From contig NZ_BMMM01000006.1 of NCBI RefSeq assembly GCF_014645835.1, positions 180,960-244,959 of the forward strand: 64,000 nucleotides of DNA, written 5' to 3'. The DNA is from Streptomyces albiflavescens (GTDB lineage: Bacteria > Actinomycetota > Actinomycetes > Streptomycetales > Streptomycetaceae). The notes under the pieces were generated by a model. It saw nothing but the letters and a program-made list of their open reading frames with translations, was not told the origin of the DNA and ran no database searches. Positions 54,218-62,230 of this stretch are shown piece after piece (the stretch's first letter is position 1; each line of letters begins with the position of its first letter). A program made the translations under genes and the position numbers.

Positions 54218-54817
54218 ATGGCAGGCGAGACCGTCATCACGGTCGTCGGCAATCTTGTCGACGACCCCGAGCTGCGCTTCACCCCTTCTGGTGCGGCGGT
54301 CGCGAAGTTCCGTGTCGCGTCCACTCCCCGCACCTTCGACCGTCAGACCAATGAGTGGAAGGACGGCGAGAGCCTGTTCCTGACTTGCTCGGTTTGGCGT
54401 CAGGCGGCTGAGAACGTCGCCGAATCGCTCCAGCGAGGCATGCGCGTCATCGTGCAGGGCCGGCTGAAGCAGCGGTCCTACGAGGACCGTGAGGGCGTCA
54501 AGCGCACGGTCTACGAGCTGGACGTCGAGGAAGTCGGCGCCAGCCTGAAGAACGCCACGGCCAAGGTCACCAAGACCACTGGTCGAGGTGGCCAGGGCGG
54601 TTACGGCGGCGGTGGCGGCGGCCAGCAGGGCGGCGGCTGGGGCGGAGGCCCCGGCGGCGGTCAGCAGCAGGGTGGCGGCGCTCCCGCCGACGACCCCTGG
54701 GCGACCAGCGCCCCTGCCGGTGGCAACCAGGGCGGCGGCGGTGGCGGCGGCTGGGGCGGAAGCTCCGGCGGCTCCAGCGGTTCCGGCGGCGGCTACTCGG
54801 ACGAGCCCCCCTTCTAG
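54218..54817 (+). CDS. ssb: Single-stranded DNA-binding protein (SsbA type)
   Basis: 199 residues from ATG 54218 with GAGAGGTA upstream. OB-fold at 1-110 (ETVITVVGNLVDDPELRFTP, SLFLTCSVWRQAAENVAESL). A Gly/Gln-rich linker (about 120-190) and the conserved C-terminal partner-binding tip DEPPF follow. Length and tip match the essential Streptomyces SsbA; it protects ssDNA and recruits replication enzymes. The operon places it with S6 and S18, as usual. Confidence 0.97.
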   Translation: MAGETVITVVGNLVDDPELRFTPSGAAVAKFRVASTPRTFDRQTNEWKDGESLFLTCSVWRQAAENVAESLQRGMRVIVQGRLKQRSYEDREGVKRTVYELDVEEVGASLKNATAKVTKTTGRGGQGGYGGGGGGQQGGGWGGGPGGGQQQGGGAPADDPWATSAPAGGNQGGGGGGGWGGSSGGSSGSGGGYSDEPPF

Positions 54818-54874
54818 GCCCCCGGGCCGAGGGTGGGTCGTACCCCCACTTCTTGATCACACAGGAGATACACC

Positions 54875-55111
54875 ATGGCGAAGCCGCCTGTGCGCAAGCC
54901 GAAGAAGAAGGTCTGCGCTTTCTGCAAGGACAAGGTCACGTACGTGGACTACAAGGACACGAACATGCTGCGGAAGTTCATTTCCGACCGCGGCAAGATC
55001 CGTGCCCGCCGCGTGACCGGCAACTGCACGCAGCACCAGCGTGACGTCGCCACGGCCGTGAAGAACAGCCGTGAGATGGCGCTGCTGCCCTACACCTCCA
55101 CCGCGCGATAA
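54875..55111 (+). CDS. rpsR: 30S ribosomal protein S18 (zinc-type)
   Basis: 78 residues from ATG 54875 behind ACAGGAG. S18 signature VDYKDTNMLRKFISDRGKIR followed by ARRVTGNCTQHQRDVATAVK. Cys pairs CAFC near residue 15 and NCTQH near 50 mark the zinc-binding (C+) paralog; Streptomyces usually carries a zinc-free copy elsewhere under Zur control. Confidence 0.97.
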   Translation: MAKPPVRKPKKKVCAFCKDKVTYVDYKDTNMLRKFISDRGKIRARRVTGNCTQHQRDVATAVKNSREMALLPYTSTAR

Positions 55112-55129
55112 GGGAAGGGTGACCGACAC

Positions 55130-55576
55130 ATGAAGATCATCCTCACCCACGAGGTCTCCGGCCTCGGTGCCGCGGGCGACGTAGTCGACGTCAAGGACGG
55201 CTACGCTCGCAATTACCTGATCCCGCGGAACTTCGCGATCCGCTGGACCAAGGGCGGCGAGAAGGACGTCGAGCAGATCCGTCGTGCTCGCAAGATCCAC
55301 GAGATCGCGACCATCGAGCAGGCCAACGAGATCAAGGCCCGCCTCGAAGGCGTCAAGGTCCGCCTGGCCGTTCGCTCCGGCGACGCCGGTCGTCTCTTCG
55401 GTTCCGTCACCCCGGCCGACATCGCCTCGGCGATCAAGGCTTCCGGTGGCCCCGAGGTCGACAAGCGCCGCATCGAGCTGGGCGCGCCGATCAAGACCCT
55501 GGGCGCCCACGAGACGTCCGTGCGTCTGCACCCCGAGGTTGCCGCCAAGGTCAACATCGAGGTTGTTGCTGCCTGA
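55130..55576 (+). CDS. rplI: 50S ribosomal protein L9
   Basis: 148 residues, 18 bp after rpsR. L9 N-domain MKIILTHEVSGLGAAGDVVD followed by VKDGYARNYLIPRNFAIRWT; long connecting helix (RRARKIHEIATIEQANEIKA) and C-domain (AGRLFGSVTPADIASAI). Last gene of the operon, followed by a strong terminator. Confidence 0.98.
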   Translation: MKIILTHEVSGLGAAGDVVDVKDGYARNYLIPRNFAIRWTKGGEKDVEQIRRARKIHEIATIEQANEIKARLEGVKVRLAVRSGDAGRLFGSVTPADIASAIKASGGPEVDKRRIELGAPIKTLGAHETSVRLHPEVAAKVNIEVVAA

Positions 55577-55599
55577 GTGCAGCGCTCGGCATAGCTGAG

Positions 55600-55633
55600 A
55601 GAAGGGCCGCACCCCTCGGGGTGCGGCCCTTCT
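55600..55633 (+). terminator. Terminator of the rpsF-ssb-rpsR-rplI operon
   Basis: A perfect 16-base stem (55600-55615 / 55618-55633) with a 2-base loop, followed by GCGTTT. Confidence 0.85.
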
Positions 55634-55683
55634 GCGTTTCTCGAGTGCGAGGCTGCGTTTCACGTAGACGCCTGGTGCTCCTT

Positions 55684-55697
55684 GTTTCACGTGAAAC
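55684..55697. other. parS site (perfect, first of pair)
   Basis: GTTTCACGTGAAAC; centre-to-centre 18 bp to the next site. A degenerate half-like element GTTTCACGTAGACG lies upstream at 55657-55670. Confidence 0.92.
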
Positions 55698-55701
55698 GCG
55701 G

Positions 55702-55715
55702 GTTCCACGTGAAAC
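55702..55715. other. parS site (one mismatch, second of pair)
   Basis: GTTCCACGTGAAAC, two bases before the MATE gene stop codon. Confidence 0.75.
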
Positions 55716-55717
55716 GG

Positions 55718-57055
55718 TCAGCGCGTTGCGCCTGTGACGATCCAGCGCCCCGAGTGAGAACGCAGCCACAGAGTCAGCATCCGCATCGTCATCATCAGCG
55801 TCATGGCACCCCAGAGCGCGGTGAGACCGCCCCCGAGTGCAGGGACGAGCAGCGCGACGGGAGCGAAGATCGCCAGGGTGAGCAGCATGGCCCAGGCCAG
55901 GTATGGCCCGTCCCCCGCCCCCATCAGGACTCCGTCCAGGACGAAGACGATGCCGCAGATTGGTTGCGAGACGGCCACCAGCACCAGGGCCGGGAGCGCA
56001 ACGTCTCGCACGGTCGAATCACCGGTGAAGAGGGGCAGGAACAGGGGGCGAGCGGCGACGACGAGCAGACCGAGTACGACCCCAGTAGCGATGCCCCACT
56101 GCACCATGCGCCGACAGGCCTCGCGGGCTCCTTGGGCGTCGTCCGCGCCGAGATACCGTCCGATGATGGCCTGTCCCGCTATGGCGATTGCGTCGAGTGC
56201 GAAGGCGAGCAGACTCCACAGGGAGAGGACGATCTGGTGCGCTGCCATCTCGGCGTCCCCGAGCCGCGCGGCCACCGCCGTGGCGACCACGAGAATGGCC
56301 CGCAGCGACAGCGTGCGCACGAGCAGAGGAGCACCGGCCTGGGCGCAGCCTCGTATCCCGGCGGCATCCGGCCGCAGCGAGGCACCGTGTTTCCGTGCGC
56401 CGCGGATGACGACGTACAGATAGACGGCGGCCATGCCGAACTGGGCGATGACGGTGCCCCAGGCGGAGCCGGCGATGCCCAGGTCGGCACCGTAGACGAG
56501 GCCTGCGTTGAGGACGGCGTTGGCGACAAAGCCCCCGACAGCCACGTAGAGGGGAGTCTTTGTGTCCTGCAGTCCGCGCAGGACACCGGTGGCGGCGAGC
56601 ACGACGAGCATGGCCGGGATGCCGAGTGTTGAGATCCGCAGATAGGTGGTGGCGTACGGGGCGGCGGTGTCGGAGGCGCCGAGCAGCTCCATGAGGCTGG
56701 GGGCCGCCGGCAGGACGATGCCTATGACGGCTGCGCCGATCAGCAGGGCAAGCCAGATGCCGTCCATGCCCTGGCGAATTGCGGACCGCAGATCGCCTGC
56801 GCCGACACGGCGGGCGACGGCGGCCGTGGTGGCGTAGGCGAGGAACACGAAGACGCCGACGGCGGTCATGAGGAGTGCCGAGGCGACGCCGAGGCCGGCC
56901 AGCTGTGCGGTGCCGAGATGGCCGACGATGGCGCTGTCGGCCATCACGAAGAGAGGCTCGGCTACGAGTGCGCCGAAGGCCGGAACGGCCAGCGCGACGA
57001 TCTCTCGGTCGTGCCGGCGTCGGGTGGCCTTGGGCGCCACGGGAGCCTGTGTCAT
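55718..57055 (-). CDS. MATE-family efflux transporter (DinF-like)
   Basis: 445 residues from ATG 57055; GTG 57061 is also possible. Twelve membrane segments with the two MATE repeats: REIVALAVPAFGALVAEPLF, MADSAIVGHLGTAQLAGLGV (first half) and HQIVLSLWSLLAFALDAIAI, AGQAIIGRYLGADD (second half). Sodium- or proton-coupled drug or metabolite antiporter, substrate unknown. It converges on rplI; the parS pair lies between them. Confidence 0.9.
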   Translation of the reverse strand: MTQAPVAPKATRRRHDREIVALAVPAFGALVAEPLFVMADSAIVGHLGTAQLAGLGVASALLMTAVGVFVFLAYATTAAVARRVGAGDLRSAIRQGMDGIWLALLIGAAVIGIVLPAAPSLMELLGASDTAAPYATTYLRISTLGIPAMLVVLAATGVLRGLQDTKTPLYVAVGGFVANAVLNAGLVYGADLGIAGSAWGTVIAQFGMAAVYLYVVIRGARKHGASLRPDAAGIRGCAQAGAPLLVRTLSLRAILVVATAVAARLGDAEMAAHQIVLSLWSLLAFALDAIAIAGQAIIGRYLGADDAQGAREACRRMVQWGIATGVVLGLLVVAARPLFLPLFTGDSTVRDVALPALVLVAVSQPICGIVFVLDGVLMGAGDGPYLAWAMLLTLAIFAPVALLVPALGGGLTALWGAMTLMMTMRMLTLWLRSHSGRWIVTGATR

Positions 57056-57243
57056 GAGCACCAATCTAATCTTCCACAGGTAAGAGATGCAATGCCATAA
57101 GGACCCTTACTCAGCCCAGGGTGGGGTGTGCCGTCACGTACCGTTTGCAGCGATCTTGGTCCGACTGGGAAAGTTTTTCTTCTGCACAGCCGGTGGATGG
57201 GAAAGTAGCTGGTCAGAGTGGGTGTGTCGGAGAGGTTGAGGGC

Positions 57244-57332
57244 TTGTTCACAGGGCTGTCCACCGGGTCGTGCACAGGTTTTGTGGGGTTCTCCACAGCA
57301 TCCGGGCCGTCGTCCACATGGCCTGTGGATAA
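57244..57332. other. DnaA-box cluster upstream of dnaB
   Basis: Five boxes in 89 bp: TTGTTCACA 57244-57252, CTGTCCACC 57256-57264, TTCTCCACA 57289-57297, TCGTCCACA 57310-57318 and a perfect TTATCCACA 57324-57332 (minus). It lies between MATE and dnaB, about 37 kb from oriC. Confidence 0.8.
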
Positions 57333-57514
57333 CCAGATTGGCTGACGGTGCCCGCGGCCCTAACGTGGTGCGGCGCCCGCTCTCTCCTCCGTCCTCGGAA
57401 ACCTGGCAAAACCGACGTGTCAGAACCGGAGTTGGGCATCTCAGTTGTCAGTGCCGTGCCGTAGAAATGAGAGGCACGGTTAGGTCCGCTCGGCGGACGG
57501 GAGGAGGTGGCTCG

Positions 57515-58990
57515 GTGAGTATTTCCGAGCCTTTGGACGACCCCTGGGCCGACAGCGGTCCCAGTGATCGTCTGCCCGCTTCCCGCCAGCACAGCAACGG
57601 TGGCCGCGGCCGAGACGAGCAGCACGACCGCGACCGGGACAGTGGCTCGTGGGAGGGCGGCGGTTCGTCCTTCGAGCGCGTACCGCCCCAGGACCTGGAC
57701 GCCGAGCAGTCCGTCCTCGGCGGCATGCTCCTGTCCAAGGACGCCATCGCCGATGTGGTCGAGGTCCTCAAGGGGCACGACTTCTACCGGCCGGCACACG
57801 AGACCATCTACGGGGCGATCCTCGACCTGTACGCCAAGGGCGAGCCCGCCGACCCCATCACGGTCGCGGCCGAGCTCACCAAGCGCGGCGAGATCACGAA
57901 GGTCGGCGGCGTCCCGTATCTCCACACCTTGGTACAGACGGTCCCGACCGCGGCGAACGCCGAGTACTACGCCGAGATCGTGCACGAGCGGGCGGTTCTG
58001 CGCCGCCTGGTCGAGGCAGGCACGCGCATCACCCAGATGGGATACGCGGCCGACGGAGACGTCGACGAGATCGTCAACAGCGCCCAGGCCGAGATCTACG
58101 CGGTCACCGAGCAGCGCACCACCGAGGACTATCTGCCGCTCGGCGACATCATGGAAGGCGCTCTCGACGAGATCGAGGCGATCGGGTCGCGTTCGGGGGA
58201 GATGACCGGTGTGCCGACCGGCTTCACCGACCTCGACTCGCTCACCAACGGTCTGCATCCGGGCCAGATGATCATCATCGCGGCTCGTCCCGCCATGGGT
58301 AAGTCGACGCTGGCCCTGGACTTCGCGCGGGCCTGCTCGATCAAGCACAACATGCCCAGCGTGATCTTCTCGCTCGAAATGGGCCGCAACGAGATCGCGA
58401 TGCGTCTGCTGTCGGCCGAGGCCCGGGTGGCCCTGCACCACATGAGATCCGGCACGATGACCGACGAGGACTGGACCCGGCTCGCGCGCCGCATGCCGGA
58501 TGTCTCGGCCGCACCGCTCTACATCGACGACTCCCCGAACCTGTCGATGATGGAGATCCGCGCCAAGTGCCGTCGCCTCAAGCAGCGCAGTGATCTCAAG
58601 CTCGTGGTCATCGACTACCTCCAGCTGATGCAGTCGGGCGGCAAGCGGTCCGAGAGCCGTCAGCAGGAGGTCTCCGACATGTCGCGAAACCTGAAGCTGC
58701 TGGCCAAGGAGCTGGAGCTGCCGGTGATCGCGCTGTCGCAGCTCAACCGTGGTCCCGAGCAGCGTACGGACAAGAAGCCCATGGTCTCCGACCTGCGTGA
58801 GTCCGGATCGATCGAGCAGGACGCGGACATGGTGATCCTGCTGCACCGCGAGGATGCATACGAGAAGGAGTCACCGCGCGCAGGCGAGGCGGACATCATC
58901 GTCGGCAAGCACCGTAACGGTCCGACGGCCACGATCACGGTGGCCTTCCAGGGCCACTACTCGCGCTTCGTGGACATGGCGCAGACCTGA
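57515..58990 (+). CDS. dnaB: Replicative DNA helicase DnaB
   Basis: 491 residues from GTG 57515 with GGAGGAGG; the frame is open further upstream into the DnaA-box cluster without homology. Hexameric 5'-3' fork helicase, probably loaded by DciA. A disordered N-terminal 55 residues, then the N-domain (PPQDLDAEQSVLGGMLLSKD), and the RecA-like domain with Walker A ARPAMGKST (K263), H-loop region ALSQLNRGPEQRTDKKP and Walker B LVVIDYLQLM. Ends FQGHYSRFVDMAQT. No intein. Confidence 0.97.
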   Translation: MSISEPLDDPWADSGPSDRLPASRQHSNGGRGRDEQHDRDRDSGSWEGGGSSFERVPPQDLDAEQSVLGGMLLSKDAIADVVEVLKGHDFYRPAHETIYGAILDLYAKGEPADPITVAAELTKRGEITKVGGVPYLHTLVQTVPTAANAEYYAEIVHERAVLRRLVEAGTRITQMGYAADGDVDEIVNSAQAEIYAVTEQRTTEDYLPLGDIMEGALDEIEAIGSRSGEMTGVPTGFTDLDSLTNGLHPGQMIIIAARPAMGKSTLALDFARACSIKHNMPSVIFSLEMGRNEIAMRLLSAEARVALHHMRSGTMTDEDWTRLARRMPDVSAAPLYIDDSPNLSMMEIRAKCRRLKQRSDLKLVVIDYLQLMQSGGKRSESRQQEVSDMSRNLKLLAKELELPVIALSQLNRGPEQRTDKKPMVSDLRESGSIEQDADMVILLHREDAYEKESPRAGEADIIVGKHRNGPTATITVAFQGHYSRFVDMAQT

Positions 58991-59006
58991 TCCGACGCGC
59001 TGTAGG

Positions 59007-59076
59007 GTCTCAGATTTCGTGGCCAAATCTCACGAGCGATGGCCAAGCGATGGCATACCTGACACGAATCTGAGAC
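59007..59076. repeat. Imperfect inverted repeat after dnaB
   Basis: GTCTCAGATTTCGTG (59007-59021) and CACGAATCTGAGAC (59063-59076) are complementary except for one extra T, with 41 bases between. The loop is too long for a normal terminator; it could be a mobile-element scar. Confidence 0.5.
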
Positions 59077-59258
59077 TGGCAGGTCAAGCCGCCCACTCGT
59101 ATGGGTGATTGGGCTCTGATGCTGGTGCCCTGGTAGAAGCCCACTGACACCGTGGGCTCACGGGGCATCGCTCGTGGGCTCGGGGGTGTGCGGTGGGGGA
59201 GATCGCCGCGACGGTGAGAGGAAACATCCATCCAAGCCGTGAGACAGCGGGAAGCTGC

Positions 59259-59429
59259 TCAGCGCCTCGTCTCGTACCTGGTCAGGACCACGCCGCCGGG
59301 AAACGTCCGCGTCTCCACCAGGTTCAGGTTCACCCAGCTGTCCAGCGCGGTGAAGAACGGCGTGCCGCCGCCCACCAGGACCGGATGGGCGGCGATCACG
59401 TACTCGTCGATCAGCCCGGCGGCATCGCC
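59259..59429 (-). pseudogene. 3' remnant of a RibD_C/dihydrofolate-reductase-family gene
   Basis: 57 codons encode GDAAGLIDEYVIAAHPVLVG followed by GGTPFF and end in LTRYETRR-stop, clearly the C-terminal third of DHFR-family (YyaP/YwjB) proteins, which are about 180-200 residues. Upstream in the same frame a TGA stop appears and homology ends, so the start and the pterin-binding half are missing. The remnant keeps good third-base GC, so the loss is recent. A possible plus-strand fragment (VYSADTGKPPDLDLALARKC...) lies just right of it. Confidence 0.75.
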
Positions 59430-59681
59430 GGTATTCCTCGTGCTCGGGGCTCAGCGTGGTGTACTCGGCCGACACGGGCAAGCCGCCTGATCTCGACCTC
59501 GCCCTCGCGAGGAAATGCCACGGATTTGAGCTGATCATGGGTGACAAGGCCGTGAGACAGCCAAGAACGCCCAGGTCACGCAAGATCGACATGTCACGAG
59601 CAGCGAGACCCCACACGCGCTGCGGGGCGGCCTCAGGTTAATGCGCTCGACGTGCGGTGCCGGGCCGGGTGGACTGGTGTC
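59430..59681. other. Disrupted spacer right of the pseudogene
   Basis: About 250 bp with short open frames of mixed bias (plus-strand SADTGKPPDLDLALARK; minus-strand VSAEYTTLSPEHEEY) but no complete gene. Probably part of the same scar. Confidence 0.4.
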
Positions 59682-61067
59682 ATGACGACGCCTCAGGATG
59701 ATCTGCTTCCCGCCACGCGCCGGGCTCTGCTGCACCATATCGCCGTCGCACAGACCGAGGGCCGGGCGCCGTCGCTGGTCGCGGCGGTCGTCCGGGGCGG
59801 GGAGACGGTGTGGAACGGGGCACGGACCTCGGTGGACGGGCACGGGCCCGACGAGAACGTCCAGTACCGGATCGGCTCCATTACCAAGACCTTTACCGCC
59901 GTACTCGTACTGCGGTTGCGTGACGACGGCGTGCTGGACCTCTGTGACCCGCTGGAGAAGCATCTGCCCGGGACCGGCGCGGGGGAGGCCACCATCGCCG
60001 AACTGCTCGCGCACACCGGCGGTTTGGCTGCCGAGTCGCCCGCACCCTGGTGGGAGCGCACGCCGGGCTCGCTCCGTCCCGAGCTGTCCGACGTTCTGGG
60101 CGAGCAGCCCTTCCGGCACCCGGTGGGGCGTCGGCACCACTACTCGAACCCCGGCTACACACTCTTGGGCGCGCTGGTCGAGGAGTTGCGGGGCGCCCCC
60201 TGGGAGGAGGTGCTGCGGCGCGAGGTGCTCGAGCCCTTGGGTCTGCACCGTACGAGCGGTCGGCCGCAGGCGCCGCACGCGGGAGGCTGGGCCGTCCATC
60301 CCTGGGCGGACGTGATGATGCCCGAACCTGCGCAGGATCTCGGCCGGATGGCTCCAGCCGGACAACTGTGGTCCACCACCGCGGACTTGGCGCGCTTCGC
60401 CGCCTTTCTGGCTCAGGGCGACGACCGGGTGCTGAGCGCGGAGTCCGTACGAGAGATGCGTACGCCTGCCGCGCCGCCCGAGGCGGCGGAGTTGGCCGCG
60501 GGTGGTGCCTACGGCCTCGGCATGCAGATCCTGCACCGAGACGGCCACATGCTCGTCGGACATTCCGGCTCCCTGCCGGGATTCCTGGCCGGCCTGGTGA
60601 TCGGTGTGGAGGACGACGTGGCGGCGGTCGTGCTGTCCAACTGCACCTCGGGCCCGCCCGCGCTGACCGTTGCCGCTGATCTCGTACGGATTGTTGCGGA
60701 GGCCGAGCCGAGAATCCCCGAGCCCTGGCGTCCCATGATCGAAGTCGACAGCTCCGTACTGGAGTTGGTGGGGCAGTGGTACTGGGGGACTCAGGCGTTC
60801 GGGTTGCGGCTGACGGCCGGCGGGGACGTCACGTTGGAGCCGCTGTCCGGCGTCGGTCGGCGCGCCCGATTCCGGGCGAACGGTGACGGGACATGGACGG
60901 GGCTCGACGGCTACTACGCGGGGGAGCTGCTGCGGGCCGTACGGCGCCCGGGCCGCTCTGTGAGCCATCTCGACCTCGGGTCCTTCGTCTTCACGCGGCA
61001 GCCCTACGACGAGGGGGCTCCTGTGCCGGGTGGGGTGGACCCCGAGGGCTGGCGAGGGATTCAGTAG
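59682..61067 (+). CDS. Beta-lactamase-class-C-like serine hydrolase
   Basis: 461 residues from ATG 59682. Penicillin-recognising fold: nucleophile S66 with K69 in GSITKTF (SxxK), Y154 in HHYSNPGY (YxN) and H294 in VGHSGSLPGF (HxG). No signal peptide, so it is probably cytoplasmic, unlike true beta-lactamases; such proteins are often esterases or peptidases. A C-terminal beta domain of about 100 residues follows (VGQWYWGTQAFGLRLTAGGD). Not recognised further. Confidence 0.87.
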   Translation: MTTPQDDLLPATRRALLHHIAVAQTEGRAPSLVAAVVRGGETVWNGARTSVDGHGPDENVQYRIGSITKTFTAVLVLRLRDDGVLDLCDPLEKHLPGTGAGEATIAELLAHTGGLAAESPAPWWERTPGSLRPELSDVLGEQPFRHPVGRRHHYSNPGYTLLGALVEELRGAPWEEVLRREVLEPLGLHRTSGRPQAPHAGGWAVHPWADVMMPEPAQDLGRMAPAGQLWSTTADLARFAAFLAQGDDRVLSAESVREMRTPAAPPEAAELAAGGAYGLGMQILHRDGHMLVGHSGSLPGFLAGLVIGVEDDVAAVVLSNCTSGPPALTVAADLVRIVAEAEPRIPEPWRPMIEVDSSVLELVGQWYWGTQAFGLRLTAGGDVTLEPLSGVGRRARFRANGDGTWTGLDGYYAGELLRAVRRPGRSVSHLDLGSFVFTRQPYDEGAPVPGGVDPEGWRGIQ

Positions 61068-61074
61068 ACGGCGC

Positions 61075-61124
61075 CATGGTGTGGGGTGGTGTGTTTCACG
61101 TGAAACACACCACCCCACACCATG
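61075..61124. terminator. 50-bp perfect palindrome centred on parS (likely terminator)
   Basis: All 25 bases from 61075 to 61099 pair with 61100-61124. Its centre is the parS site 61093-61106. It lies between the convergent serine hydrolase and acetyltransferase genes, beginning eight bases after the former's stop codon. Confidence 0.8.
61093..61106. other. parS site (perfect, centre of palindrome)
   Basis: GTTTCACGTGAAAC forms the exact centre of the 50-bp palindrome. Confidence 0.92.
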
Positions 61125-61136
61125 CAGCGGTATGCC

Positions 61137-61589
61137 TCAGAGCGGCAGCTTGAAACCCACGTGGGAGGCTGTGAAGCCGAGCCGCTCGTAGAAGCGATGG
61201 GCGTCGGTGCGGGTGACGTCGGAGGTCAGTTGGACCAACTGGCAGTCCAGGCGCCGGGATTCGTCGATCGCCCACTCGATGAGCTGGGTGCCGAGGCCGC
61301 TGCCGCGCTCGTCGGCATGGATGCGTACGCCTTCGATGATGGAGCGAGTCGCTCCCTTGCGGGACAACCCGGGAATCACCGTGAGCTGAAGGGTGCCGAC
61401 GACGCGGCCTTCGCGCACGGCGACGACCAGGTGCTGGTTCGGGTCGGCGCGCAGGCGCTCCAGGGCGGTCTGATACGGGGTCAGGTCGTCCTGCGACTCG
61501 CGTTGGGCGCCCAGCGGATCGTCCGCGAGCATCGCGACGATGGCGGGCACGTCTTCGGCGACAGCCGCTCGTATTTCAAGATCTCCCAT
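61137..61589 (-). CDS. GNAT-family N-acetyltransferase
   Basis: 150 residues from ATG 61589. GNAT core: VVGTLQLTVIPGLSRKGATR, IIEGVRIHADERGSGLGTQL with the acetyl-CoA loop (RGSGLG), then DAHRFYERLGFTASHVGFKL. The substrate is unknown. It lies 39 bp after the MarR gene, in the same direction. Its start codon is inside a hairpin (61585-61619). Confidence 0.88.
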   Translation of the reverse strand: MGDLEIRAAVAEDVPAIVAMLADDPLGAQRESQDDLTPYQTALERLRADPNQHLVVAVREGRVVGTLQLTVIPGLSRKGATRSIIEGVRIHADERGSGLGTQLIEWAIDESRRLDCQLVQLTSDVTRTDAHRFYERLGFTASHVGFKLPL

Positions 61590-61619
61590 GCCCGCACCTT
61601 ATGAGGGCACGGGCATGGG
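61585..61619 (-). promoter_or_regulatory. Hairpin covering the acetyltransferase start codon
   Basis: CCCATGCCCG (61585-61594) pairs with CGGGCATGGG (61610-61619). In the minus-strand mRNA the ATG and a likely ribosome site region would be paired. Confidence 0.5.
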
Positions 61620-61628
61620 GTGCACGGT

Positions 61629-62087
61629 CTATGCGGGCACGCTCGCCGACTCCACGACTCGGACCAGCGGGGCCAGCTCCGGGGTTTTGGCCGCTTCGTC
61701 GAGTGCCTCGCGCAGGGCGGCGTCATTGGTGGGACGTGCCGCTTCGAGGAGCTTGAGGCCCGCCTCGCTGACATTCGTGTAGATGCCGCGGCGGTCGGTC
61801 GGACAGAGGTAACGGGAAAGCAGCCCGCGGTCCTCGAGCCGGGTGACAAGGCGAGTGGTGGCGCTCTGACTCAGGACGACCGCATCCGCGACCTGCTTCA
61901 TCTGCAGATGACCGCCCTCACCGTCGTGCTGTCGGCTGAGCACGTCGAGCAGCGAGTACTCCCGCACGCTCAGGTCGTGCTTGGCCTGCAACTCGCGCTC
62001 GATGCGGGCCTCGATCCTCCCGTGCAAAAGGGAGAGAGCGCACCAGCCCTGAGAGAGGGCGGTGAGCGCGGGGTCCGTGGCTGTCAT
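61629..62087 (-). CDS. MarR-family transcriptional regulator
   Basis: 152 residues from ATG 62087 with GGAGG upstream. Winged helix: LSVREYSLLDVLSRQHDGEG followed by HLQMKQVADAVVLSQSATTR, LVTRLEDRGLLSRYLCPTDR and RGIYTNVSEAGLKLLEAA. It diverges from an MFS exporter gene; three TTGCA half-sites overlap the exporter promoter, so repression of the exporter is likely. Confidence 0.9.
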   Translation of the reverse strand: MTATDPALTALSQGWCALSLLHGRIEARIERELQAKHDLSVREYSLLDVLSRQHDGEGGHLQMKQVADAVVLSQSATTRLVTRLEDRGLLSRYLCPTDRRGIYTNVSEAGLKLLEAARPTNDAALREALDEAAKTPELAPLVRVVESASVPA

Positions 62088-62136
62088 GGCGTTTTCCTCC
62101 GTCCCGGAGTGGCTGAAACCCAGGATAGAGCACCAG

Positions 62137-62181
62137 TGCAATAGCCCGCTGTTGCATATAGCCCGCGTCTGCAACTATTAT
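62137..62181 (+). promoter_or_regulatory. MFS gene promoter overlapped by probable MarR operator
   Basis: TTGCAT (62152-62157), 18-base spacer, TATTAT (62176-62181) form a good promoter. The half-sites TGCAA (62137-62141), TTGCA (62152-62156) and TGCAA (62170-62174) are arranged as inverted repeats covering it. Confidence 0.72.
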
Positions 62182-62230
62182 GGAAGCACGCAAAGCGCTC
62201 CTGCAATCTTCTGGGAAGGTGTACCCCACC

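Noticed and set aside
59158..59616. 152-codon minus-strand frame after dnaB as a gene
   Set aside because: It joins unrelated pieces across the DHFR remnant in the wrong frame; the supported feature is the pseudogene at 59259-59429.
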